A DNA stretch of 31,817 bases. Source: CAILLO01 sp964579735. GTDB taxonomy: Bacteria > Bacillota > Clostridia > Saccharofermentanales > UBA5734. The position numbers and the translations under genes were made by a program. This document shows positions 24,519-31,817 of the stretch, one piece after another. The stretch's first letter is position 1; each line of letters begins with the position of its first letter. Under the pieces are notes generated by a model. The model searched no databases, was not told the DNA's origin, and saw only the letters and a list, made by a program, of their open reading frames with translations. The stretch spans positions 1 through 31,817 of the forward strand of contig CAZOHH010000023.1 in NCBI GenBank assembly GCA_964579735.1, written 5' to 3'.

Positions 24519-24528
24519 GTTCATGAAC
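24519..24528. promoter_or_regulatory. Palindrome GTTCATGAAC in the fucI/araC divergent region
   Basis: A perfect 10-bp palindrome in the 129-base gap between divergent fucI and the AraC-type regulator gene. It lies just downstream of a -10-like TACAAT for fucI, about where transcription would begin, which is a usual operator position. AraC proteins normally bind direct repeats, so a different regulator is possible. Confidence 0.4.
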
Positions 24529-24530
24529 TT

Positions 24531-24558
24531 ATTGTATGCTCAAGGGGGTGCATTGAAA
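24531..24558 (-). promoter_or_regulatory. fucI: Possible fucI promoter
   Basis: On the minus strand TTTCAA (24558-24553, only 3 of 6 to consensus) is followed after 16 bases by TACAAT (24536-24531, 5 of 6). The weak -35 box would fit activation by the divergently encoded AraC-family protein. Predicted only. Confidence 0.35.
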
Positions 24559-24603
24559 CATGGACGAAACGGACGCAAGGATGCATTCCAAAGGAGGACG
24601 CGG

Positions 24604-25485
24604 TTGAAGAGGGAGCCGGTGCGTCAGGACGGCATGGCCCGTGTCGACACGCATGGAATCGCGCGCAACGAGATGTTCACCTCGTATGTGAACCTGCTTT
24701 CAGTGCAGATGTTCGACCATGGTCACTTCCGCGGAGACATGTCCTGGAACCGCTTAGGGGTGTCCTCTCCCTTTGGACGTCTTTACTATATGATCGGAGA
24801 CGCAGGCTGGCTCGACACGGAACACGGCCGGATCGACCTGCTGCCCGGAAGCATGTACCTCATCCCCCCTCACACCCGCGTGGACCTCCGCACGGACCAC
24901 CGCATCGAGAAGTTCTACCTGCATTTCTCCGCGAGCTTCGCCGGCTTCGACCTGTTCGAGGGCGTGTCGCGCTGTCTGGTCCTGCCCCTGCCACCGGAGC
25001 ACCTCGAGGCGCTGCTTCGATCCTTCCTCGGCAACGATGTCGCCGACATCCTTCTCTTCCAGTCCGTCGTCCACGACACGGTCTCCCATTTCGTCCGGAG
25101 CTACCTGCCCGACGTCGGTCATCGCCTCGTGCTCGCGTCGAAATACCGGGACCTCCACGCCTATGTCGACGCACACCTGGATGCGAACCTGACGGCCGCT
25201 TCCATTGCTGCCGCACTGGAACTTCCCCATGCCGCCTGGGCGAGAAGGTATCGAAAGGACACCGGCATCACGCTCAACCAGTACATCCACGGACAGCTCG
25301 TCCAAAGAGCCGCACGCCTGCTGCTCTTGACGTCCATGGGCGTGCGCGAGGTCGCCGAAGCCCTGGGCTTTTCCGACGAGTTCTACTTCTCCCGGTTCTT
25401 CAAGAAGGAGATGGAGTATAGCCCGCGCGAATACCGCCGCGTCGGGGGATTCCATGGAGTCGGTCCGCTCGAAGGGAAGAAATGA
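24604..25485 (+). CDS. AraC-family transcriptional regulator
   Basis: A 293-residue regulator. The start is TTG 24604, placed exactly 6 bases after a strong AAGGAGG (24591-24597); the next ATG (24634, in QDGMARVD) has no such site. The N-terminal part is a cupin-like sensor domain (RIDLLPGSMYLIPPHTRVDL, HRIEKFYLHFSASF). The C-terminal ~100 residues carry two helix-turn-helix units: LTAASIAAALELPHAAWARRYRKDTG and the AraC signature VREVAEALGFSDEFYFSRFFKKEMEYSPREYRR. It most likely senses a sugar and controls fucI, which diverges from it, and perhaps the other units of the locus. Confidence 0.93.
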   Translation: MKREPVRQDGMARVDTHGIARNEMFTSYVNLLSVQMFDHGHFRGDMSWNRLGVSSPFGRLYYMIGDAGWLDTEHGRIDLLPGSMYLIPPHTRVDLRTDHRIEKFYLHFSASFAGFDLFEGVSRCLVLPLPPEHLEALLRSFLGNDVADILLFQSVVHDTVSHFVRSYLPDVGHRLVLASKYRDLHAYVDAHLDANLTAASIAAALELPHAAWARRYRKDTGITLNQYIHGQLVQRAARLLLLTSMGVREVAEALGFSDEFYFSRFFKKEMEYSPREYRRVGGFHGVGPLEGKK

Positions 25486-25557
25486 GCGAGCCGAGGACCT
25501 TTGCACGATTCATCGAAAGCACAGGTGCATACTGGTCTCGAGCAGGAGGTGGAATTC

Positions 25558-25716
25558 ATGTGCTTCGACAGACTCATTTCGCTCGACCCTGGCCAGCATG
25601 ACGGCGAAGGCTCGTATCAAGGCTTTTCGGACCGGAATACGACATACTTCGTGGTGGATCAGCTGACCGGAGGAGACGAAGAGGATAGTCACTCCGATGG
25701 GGACGTACCCGACTGA
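25558..25716 (+). CDS. Candidate small protein (52 aa) of unknown function
   Basis: ATG 25558 is 8 bases after AGGAGGT, a full-length ribosome-binding site (about 25544-25550), and the frame runs 52 codons to TGA 25714-25716. It stops one base before the stop of the convergent PHP gene. The product starts MCFDRLISLDPGQ and ends with an acidic tail (GGDEEDSHSDGDVPD). No domain is recognised and no signal or membrane segment is seen. It fills most of the 232-base gap after the AraC gene and may be co-transcribed with it. The strong ribosome site is the main support; chance is not excluded. Confidence 0.45.
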   Translation: MCFDRLISLDPGQHDGEGSYQGFSDRNTTYFVVDQLTGGDEEDSHSDGDVPD

Positions 25717-25717
25717 C

Positions 25718-27031
25718 CTACCCGAAGTAGATCGGATTGCCCAATGTCGCCAGCGTCTCCATGAGCCCGGGAATCGGGCGCCAGACCTCGACGCGTACGA
25801 AGCGGGCGTCGGGGTCGGGGAGCGGCAGCTCGATGCGGACAGCGTATTCGCCGTCGATACGCTGGCGGTGGATGACGCCGGCTTTCGTGAAGAAGCGGAT
25901 CTCGTCCTGAGGGCGAAGACGCGAGGCCTTGAGAACGACAGAGTCGGCATCGCCCTTCTTCAGCATGTCGCCCATGCGCGCGGGACCCGTGGACAGGTCG
26001 ATCTCCGGCGCGTCCGGGGTCGAGCCGATGAAGGAATGGCCGGCCTGGAGGGCGGCGAGGAGGCCGGAACCGCAGCGGGACTCGACGTAGGCGAAGGTCG
26101 TCGGGTTTCCCATGAGGAGGAACTGGTCGTTGCGGTGGTTGTCGCTTCCACCGATCACAGGCATGCGGCGCCCAGCCGACAGCTGCTGCTGCCAGAAACC
26201 CAGCGCCTGAATATTGTGCATCGTGAAGGGGCCGTTCCAGACCTCGAGCAGGTCGACTTCGACGGAGGGGTCGAGACCGTATTTCCACTCGCAACCGGCA
26301 TAGAAGGGGTGGTTGATGGACGCGAGGGCGCCATTGCGTCTGCCCTCCTGGACCGTCGCGAGGACCTCCTCGCGGCCGTTGGCGAAGAAGGTGCGGACCG
26401 GTCGGTCGACGCCAAGCAGGTTGCAGTGGCCGTCGTAGTAGGTCAGCTCGACCCCGGGCAGCACGAGAAGCGATTCGTCGGAGATGAGGCGTGCATTGGA
26501 GGTCATGCAATTGTGGTCCGTGATGAACAGGTAATCGAGTCGATCCTGTCGGGCGCGGGCGGTGACCTCCTCGACGGAGTACCAACCGTCGGAATGCGTG
26601 GTATGGATGTGGGTGTCGCCCTTCATCAGAACGGAGTGACGGGCCTCCTGCTCGATGTCGAGCATCACGGGGCATCCGTCGGGCTCGACGACATACGCAC
26701 CGAGGACGACGAACCAGGTGCCGGGAACGAGGGGTGCAGGGCGGTATCCTTCGGTCGCGAAGTTCTCGTGGACGATGATTTCGGCGCGCTCGGACCCGGA
26801 AGCCCCGACGAGGACATGCGCGGCATCCTCAAGAGCGAAATCGACGATGTTCACCTCGCGCCGAAACATCCTGGCTGGGTCGGACATGTCCTCGCGATGC
26901 CTCGGATAGGCATATCGGAGGGTAAGTTTCGACGTGCCGGGCAGGAGCTCGAAGGGAACGCGCAGGTAAGTCCGTTCGACCGAAGGGGCTAGGGTCAAGT
27001 CGATGTGGAGGTGGCGTGGGTTATGGTTCAT
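25718..27031 (-). CDS. CehA/McbA-type PHP-domain metallohydrolase
   Basis: A 437-residue protein. ATG 27031 has GGAGG 8 bases upstream (27044-27040). The N-terminal ~130 residues are a beta-sandwich-like domain (HIDLTLAPSVERTYLRVPFEL). The PHP domain starts at KGDTHIHTTHSDG (His141-x-His143, His146), continues with LFITDHN (Asp172-His173), LPGVELTYYDGHCNLLG (Glu195, His202), INHPF (His241) and GGSDNH (Asp297, His299), the full metal-ligand set. PHP enzymes cleave phosphoester or ester bonds. Here it is the last gene of a sugar symporter-esterase unit, so a phosphosugar or an esterified sugar is likely. Exact substrate unknown. Confidence 0.87.
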   Translation of the reverse strand: MNHNPRHLHIDLTLAPSVERTYLRVPFELLPGTSKLTLRYAYPRHREDMSDPARMFRREVNIVDFALEDAAHVLVGASGSERAEIIVHENFATEGYRPAPLVPGTWFVVLGAYVVEPDGCPVMLDIEQEARHSVLMKGDTHIHTTHSDGWYSVEEVTARARQDRLDYLFITDHNCMTSNARLISDESLLVLPGVELTYYDGHCNLLGVDRPVRTFFANGREEVLATVQEGRRNGALASINHPFYAGCEWKYGLDPSVEVDLLEVWNGPFTMHNIQALGFWQQQLSAGRRMPVIGGSDNHRNDQFLLMGNPTTFAYVESRCGSGLLAALQAGHSFIGSTPDAPEIDLSTGPARMGDMLKKGDADSVVLKASRLRPQDEIRFFTKAGVIHRQRIDGEYAVRIELPLPDPDARFVRVEVWRPIPGLMETLATLGNPIYFG

Positions 27032-27060
27032 GCTTTCGACCTCCGTAATTCATCGGGTCA

Positions 27061-27840
27061 TCACAACGCCTCGATCTCGAGAGCGCGGTCCGGCAAGGCG
27101 AAGGTGAGGAAGCGGGTCAGCTGACGGTTCCAGAAGAACCAGTCGTGACGGCCCGGCTCCTCGTGATAGGAGATGTCGATGCCAGCCGCGTGCGCCCATT
27201 CGACGAACTGCTTACTGAACGGGTACAGGTCGTCCTGCAGGCCACAGGTCACGAGAAGCCGCGGCAGGCGATCAGGGTCCGCTTCACGGAGCCAGACCTG
27301 CGGGTCGAATGCGCTTCCCGAAAGCTTCTCGAGATCGCCGAAGAGGAGGGAGAACTCGGCTCGGCGCGTGTCGTCCGGGTTGTAGCGGACGATATCCATG
27401 GAAAGCGCTCCGGAGAAGCTTGCGGCCGCAGCGAAGGACTCGGGACGGAGCAGGGCGGCCTTCATCGCACCGTAGCCACCCATGGAGGACCCGACGATGA
27501 AGGTGTGTTCGCGGGGAAGGGTCAGACGAAATACATCCTTGAGCCAGGATGGCAGTTCTTCGGTCAGATAGCGGAACCAGGCTTGTCCGTTGGGCAAATC
27601 CGAATAGAAGCTTCTTCCACCGGATGGGACGACCACGACGAGTCCGAGCCTCTCGGCGAATGCTTCAATCTGCGTGTTTCGCAACCAGGCGCCAGCGTCC
27701 TCGCTGAGACCGTGAAGAAGGAAAAGAACCGGAAGTTCGGAGAGAGGTCGGTCCAAGCGGAGGGGGTCGGGGAGGACGAGGTTCAACGGAAGCGTCTGCT
27801 GGACGGTTGCGGAGAAGTGGTCAATGCGAATCAGCGCCAC
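27061..27840 (-). CDS. Serine esterase, alpha/beta-hydrolase fold (FrmB/acetylxylan-esterase-like)
   Basis: A 259-residue cytoplasmic hydrolase, GTG start at 27840 with GGAGG 8 bases upstream. LLHGLSEDAGAW supplies the oxyanion region; the nucleophile elbow GSSMGGYG puts Ser119 at the centre. Asp203 or Asp204 (GLQDDLYPFS) and His232 (GRHDWFFWN) complete the triad. This is the esterase-D/tributyrin-esterase group, which includes enzymes removing acetyl or feruloyl groups from sugars. The start lies 20 bases inside the 3' end of the symporter gene, so the two are coupled. Deacylation of imported oligosaccharides fits the context (inference). Confidence 0.9.
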   Translation of the reverse strand: MALIRIDHFSATVQQTLPLNLVLPDPLRLDRPLSELPVLFLLHGLSEDAGAWLRNTQIEAFAERLGLVVVVPSGGRSFYSDLPNGQAWFRYLTEELPSWLKDVFRLTLPREHTFIVGSSMGGYGAMKAALLRPESFAAAASFSGALSMDIVRYNPDDTRRAEFSLLFGDLEKLSGSAFDPQVWLREADPDRLPRLLVTCGLQDDLYPFSKQFVEWAHAAGIDISYHEEPGRHDWFFWNRQLTRFLTFALPDRALEIEAL

Positions 27841-29158
27841 TTGACTCGCCTCCTTCGGGACCGGCCGATTCGAGCGCCGGCGGAACCCGTGAGGACTTCG
27901 GGAAATGGATGAAGAAGGAGAAGCCGAGGGACAGGATCATCATGCAGATGGGAAAGACGGTCATGAGGAAGCGCGCAGCCTGGTTCGGCTGGGTGCCGGG
28001 GACATCGCCGCTTTCGAAGCCGAACAGCTTGAGGATCAAGAGGAAGGCGAGGCTGGTGAAGAGGCCGTTCAGCCGGTTCATGAAGCCCAACGCGTTGGAG
28101 ATGATGCCCTCCCTGCGTACGTGATACTTCGCCGTATCCTCGTCCATGATCCGGGCGCCGATCAGGTCCATGGTCGTGATGACGCCGGCGAAGCCGAAGC
28201 CGACGAGCAGGCTGCCGAGGATGGCGGTAATCAGAGAATCGGCGAAGTACAGGGGAACGAATGCGACGAGGAGAGCGGCGAGGGAGGTGCGCCAGACCGG
28301 CATCAGGGTGAAGCGACGAATGAGGAAAGCCCAGAGAGGCACGCAGCCAATCGCGAAGAAAAGCACTGTCGCGAAGAGGATCGTGGACTGGCCATCAGGC
28401 AGCTTCAGCGTGTACTTGACGAAGAAGGGGAGAGCGACCAGCACGAGGGACATAGCGGCGCTGTAGAATGCGTTCGTGAGGCCGGCGACCCAGAACTTCG
28501 AGTTGGACAGGATCTGCGCGACGCTCTTGAAGAGTCCGGGTTTCTTTTCAAGGGAGACGTCGGCCGTCTCGTGGGTGGTGAGGGACATATAGAGAATCAC
28601 CGCGCCGCCAAGGAGACCATAGATGACCGAGGTCATTCCATATCCCAGCTGCTTCGTGACGAGCGGAGTGAGGGCGATGCTGATGACCATGGCCACCAGT
28701 TGGAAGGCCTGGCGCATCGCGTTCGTCTTGGCACGACTCACGTCGTCGGGGAAGAGTTCGGGGAAGAGGGCACCGTAATTGGCGTTGATGACCGAATCGA
28801 GCGTGCCGGTCAGGACGTAGAAGAGCATGCAGAAGGCCAAGAGACCATTTCCGGCGATTCCGGCAGGCGGATTGAAGAACCCGATCAAGCCGAGCACCAG
28901 GAGTGGTGTCCCTATCACGAGCCAGGGCCTGCGACGGCCCCAACGGCTGCGCGTTCGGTCGGAGAGGAAGCCGTATACGAGATTGTCGACGGCGTCGATG
29001 AATGTGTATATGAAAATGATCATGGCGAATTCGCTGGTCTTGAGTCCGAGACTATCGACGTAGAAGAACGCGGCGTAGGTCTTGAGCATATTGATGGGAA
29101 TCGACGTCCCGAACATTCCGACGGCATAGTTGAAAGCCTTGTTCCTGACCTTTGCCAT
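27821..29158 (-). CDS. GPH-family sugar:cation symporter (MelB/YicJ type)
   Basis: A 445-residue membrane protein with about twelve segments. The start MAKVRNKAFNYAVGMFG and the loop FIDAVDNLVYGFLSDRTRSRWGRRRPWLVIGTP carry the glycoside-pentoside-hexuronide signature (Asp for cation binding, then D-R-T-R-S-R-W-G-R-R-R-P). The mid-loop GALFPELFPDDVSRAKTNAMRQAF is also typical. It moves a glycoside, pentoside or hexuronide with a cation. ATG 29158 follows AGAGGTGA. It is the first gene of a unit with the esterase and PHP genes; the C-terminal tail is hydrophilic and extends past the last membrane segment. Confidence 0.92.
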   Translation of the reverse strand: MAKVRNKAFNYAVGMFGTSIPINMLKTYAAFFYVDSLGLKTSEFAMIIFIYTFIDAVDNLVYGFLSDRTRSRWGRRRPWLVIGTPLLVLGLIGFFNPPAGIAGNGLLAFCMLFYVLTGTLDSVINANYGALFPELFPDDVSRAKTNAMRQAFQLVAMVISIALTPLVTKQLGYGMTSVIYGLLGGAVILYMSLTTHETADVSLEKKPGLFKSVAQILSNSKFWVAGLTNAFYSAAMSLVLVALPFFVKYTLKLPDGQSTILFATVLFFAIGCVPLWAFLIRRFTLMPVWRTSLAALLVAFVPLYFADSLITAILGSLLVGFGFAGVITTMDLIGARIMDEDTAKYHVRREGIISNALGFMNRLNGLFTSLAFLLILKLFGFESGDVPGTQPNQAARFLMTVFPICMMILSLGFSFFIHFPKSSRVPPALESAGPEGGESSGADSH

Positions 29159-29169
29159 GGGTCACCTCT

Positions 29170-29195
29170 TTCGAAAACCTGCGTCGCATTTCGAA
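29170..29195. promoter_or_regulatory. Inverted repeat TTCGAAA-N12-TTTCGAA before the GPH symporter gene
   Basis: Both arms are 7 bases and match perfectly, with a 12-base spacer. It sits in the 88-base gap between the cohesin gene stop and the symporter start, right before the ribosome site. This fits a repressor operator controlling the symporter-esterase-PHP unit. No matching regulator gene is visible beside it. Confidence 0.4.
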
Positions 29196-29246
29196 GGGAG
29201 TACAGGCGGGAAGGCGATGGGGCAGGGGACTCTTTAGAACATCATA

Positions 29247-30527
29247 TCATTTTCGTATCAGTTCGATGCGCTTCTCACGGGCCTGCTTCTGCTTGAACCG
29301 GATTCCTGCAATCAGGGCGGCCAGGAATCCGAGACCAGCGCCCAGGATGAAAATAGCGACATAGAGTACAGGAGGGGGTTCGGTATACGTGTAGACCGGA
29401 AGAGCGGTCGGTATCGGAGTCGGAGTGCTCTCGCTTGGAGTCGCGGTCGGAACCGCGGTCGGTTCGACTCCCGGTGTCAAGGACGTGGCATCGTGAGCAG
29501 CCGCACGCTTGACGATGAGCGTGTAGGGAGTCTTCGTCTTTCCGTCCTCTGCGGTGCAGACGACGGTCACGATGTTGTCTTTGCCCGCGACGAGAACGGA
29601 CTCGCCGACGGCCTCGAAGGATGCCTTGGGATCCGAGGGGACCGCATTCACCGTGATGCTTTCGACCTCATAGGGCAGCCAGACGAGGTATGTCATATCC
29701 GTAGCATTGAAAAGCGGGGAAAGCAGGAAACCAGATACAGTCAAATCGGCGAGAGTGGATATGGTTTGAGGAACATAGTTCGGGTCGTTGGCACGGGTCA
29801 CCGAAATGGTATAGACCCGCTGCGCACCGCTCTCCGCGGTGACCGTGACCTTGACGTCGGTCACGCCGCCGACAGCCAGCGCCTTGTTGTCGATGGCAAC
29901 TCTGGCCTTGGCGTCCGCTGCCTTGGCGGTAAGGGTCAAGTTGGTCACGTCGAAAGGGACGTCGGTCGTGTAGGTCGTGGTATTGGCATCGAAGGCAGGG
30001 GCTAGCGTCGCGTTCGTGACGGTGAGACTCGAAAGGAGATTGTTGACGGAGGCGGGAGCAGCGACTTTGACGGAATAGGTGGCCGGTGCCGGCGTGAAGT
30101 CATTTGACCCGTCACTGGCGGAAAATCCAGTAGCCGTGACACGGATGGTGGCGCCCGTGGCGACCGTACTCTTGACCGCGAAACTCAACGTGAAGAGGCG
30201 CTTGTTGGTGCTGATCGGTGCGGTCAGTTTGGTATCGCTGATGAGAAACGTCACCTTTCCTGCGGTGGCGCTGTTGATATCGTCGAACGCCCAGCCTGCC
30301 AGGACGCTTCCAGAACTCTGAAACGTCAGCTGAGCTGCGTCATACTGGATTTGACCCTGAACGGCGCTGAGCCCAGTACCATTCATCATGACCGATACCG
30401 TCAACGTATTTCCAGCTCGGATCGATGTCGGGCCCGTCACATTCGTCGCCAGCGGCGCGGCTGACACTGGAAAGCTGGATAGCCCCAGAATCAGGCACAG
30501 GAGCAGAACCTGAGCTGTCTTCTTCAT
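29247..30527 (-). CDS. Membrane-anchored cohesin-domain protein
   Basis: A 426-residue surface protein. Start 30527 has GGAGGG 7 bases upstream. Order: signal peptide (1-23, cut near VSA-A); cohesin-like beta-sandwich (about 26-155: LTVSVMMNGTGLSAVQGQIQYDAAQLTF, LFTLSFAVKS); two cadherin-like beta-sandwich repeats (about 163-245 and 257-341: LTVTNATLAPAFDANTTTYTTDV; LTVSGFLLSPLFNATDMTYLVWLP); Pro/Thr linker (350-385); transmembrane helix (about 387-409) and a basic tail. The cohesin would bind a dockerin such as that of the gene just upstream, tethering it to the cell membrane. It is a receptor rather than an enzyme; only one cohesin module is seen. Confidence 0.85.
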   Translation of the reverse strand: MKKTAQVLLLCLILGLSSFPVSAAPLATNVTGPTSIRAGNTLTVSVMMNGTGLSAVQGQIQYDAAQLTFQSSGSVLAGWAFDDINSATAGKVTFLISDTKLTAPISTNKRLFTLSFAVKSTVATGATIRVTATGFSASDGSNDFTPAPATYSVKVAAPASVNNLLSSLTVTNATLAPAFDANTTTYTTDVPFDVTNLTLTAKAADAKARVAIDNKALAVGGVTDVKVTVTAESGAQRVYTISVTRANDPNYVPQTISTLADLTVSGFLLSPLFNATDMTYLVWLPYEVESITVNAVPSDPKASFEAVGESVLVAGKDNIVTVVCTAEDGKTKTPYTLIVKRAAAHDATSLTPGVEPTAVPTATPSESTPTPIPTALPVYTYTEPPPVLYVAIFILGAGLGFLAALIAGIRFKQKQAREKRIELIRK

Positions 30528-31817
30528 TCACAGACCCTCCATTGACTTTGGAAAGTGGAGTGACCAGGGTGATTCCCAAAAGATGGGATTTCATCTTCAC
30601 GAAGTCGGTCAGCGTGATGCGCGTATCCCCGTTCAGGTCAGCCGCAATCGCGTAGGTACCGGTGAAGGATGTCTTTCCGAGAATATGCGATTTCATCTGG
30701 ACGAAGTCGGTCAACGTGATACGCCCGTCTCCACTGACGTCTCCCGTCACGACGATATTCAAGGACTGGGTGACGGTCGCACCATCCATCAATCGTATGA
30801 CCATCCCGGTACCAAGAAGGGTTGTTCCCGTGACTTCGACAGCCCCTTTGAATATGTGTACAAAGGCACCTTGGTCCACGCCTGCCACCAACTGGGCAAT
30901 CGTCGTGCCCGTGGCGATACCGGACAGGGTTCCGGCCGACGCATTGACGCGGAAAGACGTTGAGGTGATGGCTGCTGGCGCGTTGCTGGTCCACTTGGCA
31001 TAGAGGGTGATGTCGGCAACGGGCATGGTGGTGAAGGTGTAGCTCGACGTCAGGCCGACATCGGAGAACCATCCTGCGAAGGTGTATCCGGTACGCGTAG
31101 GCGGCGTCGGTGCCGTGACGACTGTGCCGGTATCCTGGGTGATGGGAGAGACCGCGGTCCCGCCGTTGGAATTGAAGCTGATCGAATGGGACTCGGCGGT
31201 CCACTTGGCATAGAGCGTGATGTCAGTTGCGGGCATGGTCGTGAAGACATAGGCGCTGGTCAGGCCGACATCGGAGAACCAGCCAGCGAAGGAGTATCCG
31301 GCCTTCGTGGGAGGCGTCGGAGCGCTGACTGCCGTGTCGATTTCCTGGGTGATGGTCGTGACTGCAGATCCGCCATTGGACTCGAAGAAGATGGAGTGGG
31401 ACTCTGCGGTCCACTTGGCATAGAGGGTGATGTCAGCTGCGGGCATGGTGGTAAAAACATAAGCGCTGGTCAAGCCGACGTCGGAGAACCAGCCAGCGAA
31501 GGAGTAGCCGGCTCTCGTGGGCGACGTCGGCGCACTGACGACTGAACCGGTGTCCTGGGTGATGGGAGAGACCGCGGTCCCGCCGTTACTCTCGAAGGAG
31601 ATCGAATGGGACTCGGCGGTCCACTTGGCATAGAGTGTGATGTCTGCAACCGGCATGGTTGTGAAGGTGTAGGAGCTCGTCAGCCCGACGTCTGAATACC
31701 AGCCAGCGAAGGAGTATCCGGCCTTCGTGGGAGGAGTCGGTGCCGTGACGACCGTGCCGGTATCCTGGGTGATGGGAGAGACCGCGGTCCCGCCGTTACT
31801 CTCGAAGGAGATCGAAT
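30340..31817 (-). CDS. Surface protein with InlB-type repeats and C-terminal dockerin, 5'-truncated
   Basis: The frame is open to the window's right edge, so the N-terminus is missing. Visible: four units of a 70-residue InlB-type (Listeria-Bacteroides) repeat (ITLYAKWTAESHSISFESNGG ... YSFAGWFSDVGLTS), the outermost one cut by the edge; a ~80-residue linker domain; and a dockerin with two calcium loops (DVSGDGRITLTDFVQMKSHILG, DLNGDTRITLTDFVKMKSHLLG; about 30574-30744). These are secreted proteins, and the dockerin should dock to the cohesin encoded immediately downstream. The frame then runs past the dockerin into the cohesin gene for 188 bases, ending at 30340. The tail is probably not meaningful; a frameshift near the end would instead place a stop right before the cohesin ATG. 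Confidence 0.82.
   Translation of the reverse strand, partial: SISFESNGGTAVSPITQDTGTVVTAPTPPTKAGYSFAGWYSDVGLTSSYTFTTMPVADITLYAKWTAESHSISFESNGGTAVSPITQDTGSVVSAPTSPTRAGYSFAGWFSDVGLTSAYVFTTMPAADITLYAKWTAESHSIFFESNGGSAVTTITQEIDTAVSAPTPPTKAGYSFAGWFSDVGLTSAYVFTTMPATDITLYAKWTAESHSISFNSNGGTAVSPITQDTGTVVTAPTPPTRTGYTFAGWFSDVGLTSSYTFTTMPVADITLYAKWTSNAPAAITSTSFRVNASAGTLSGIATGTTIAQLVAGVDQGAFVHIFKGAVEVTGTTLLGTGMVIRLMDGATVTQSLNIVVTGDVSGDGRITLTDFVQMKSHILGKTSFTGTYAIAADLNGDTRITLTDFVKMKSHLLGITLVTPLSKVNGGSVNEEDSSGSAPVPDSGAIQLSSVSRAAGDECDGPDIDPSWKYVDGIGHDEWYWAQRRSGSNPV
31001..31817 (-). repeat. Tandem 210-bp repeats coding for InlB-type units
   Basis: Near-identical units recur every 210 bases; the motif coding for LYAKWT appears at about 30996, 31206, 31416 and 31626 and the last visible unit is cut by the window edge. 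Arms such as 'cggagaaccagccagcgaaggagta' repeat almost unchanged, pointing to recent duplication or homogenisation. They are inside the dockerin protein gene and read in frame. Confidence 0.85.

Noticed and set aside
1..31817. tRNA, rRNA, CRISPR array, insertion sequence or prophage
   Set aside because: No cloverleaf, rRNA segment, spaced short repeats, transposase or phage gene was recognised.

Overview
The window looks like a carbohydrate-utilisation locus of a GC-rich (roughly 60% by eye) anaerobic bacterium. Lipobox transport protein, InlB-type (Listeria-Bacteroides) repeats, a dockerin and a cohesin protein with a C-terminal membrane anchor fit a Gram-positive, Clostridia-like Bacillota genome, probably from an uncultivated lineage. 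This placement is inference; no rRNA or tRNA gene is visible.

Positions 2-7005 (+) hold a tight run: a 5'-truncated uroporphyrinogen-decarboxylase-like (UroD-superfamily) gene, a second UroD-like gene, a TIM-barrel protein of unknown family, a large glycosidase with a GH67/GH20-type N-domain, and two more UroD-like genes. Most junctions are ATGA-type overlaps or a few bases. After a 186-bp gap with a good sigma70-like promoter and a palindrome, positions 7192-21587 (+) encode an ABC sugar importer (binding lipoprotein and two permeases, no ATPase), a second GH67N-like protein, a heparinase II/III-like lyase, a HEAT-repeat protein, a nitrilase-family amidohydrolase, a GH116 beta-glycosidase, an MFS transporter and a Gfo/Idh/MocA dehydrogenase.

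Positions 21638-24474 (-) carry L-fucose isomerase followed by a fifth UroD-like gene, divergent from an AraC-family regulator (24604-25485, +, TTG start). A candidate 52-codon gene (25558-25716, +) follows. Positions 25718-29158 (-) encode a GPH-type sugar symporter, a serine esterase and a CehA/McbA-type PHP metallohydrolase. The right edge (29247-31817, -) holds a dockerin protein with InlB repeats and, directly downstream, a membrane-anchored cohesin protein.

Taken together: oligosaccharides are probably imported intact by the ABC and MFS systems and broken down in the cytoplasm, since none of the glycosidases or the lyase shows a signal peptide. Isomerase, dehydrogenase, esterase and amidohydrolase would process the released sugars. 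The five UroD-like proteins are the unusual element. Only one keeps the His-x-Cys...Cys zinc signature of corrinoid:thiol methyltransferases; the others carry HLDG, HSDG or TSDG at that site or are truncated. One speculative reading is demethylation or another modification of methylated sugars. No gene-free stretch exceeds 300 bases; the longest are 7006-7191 and 25486-25717, both described in the list.
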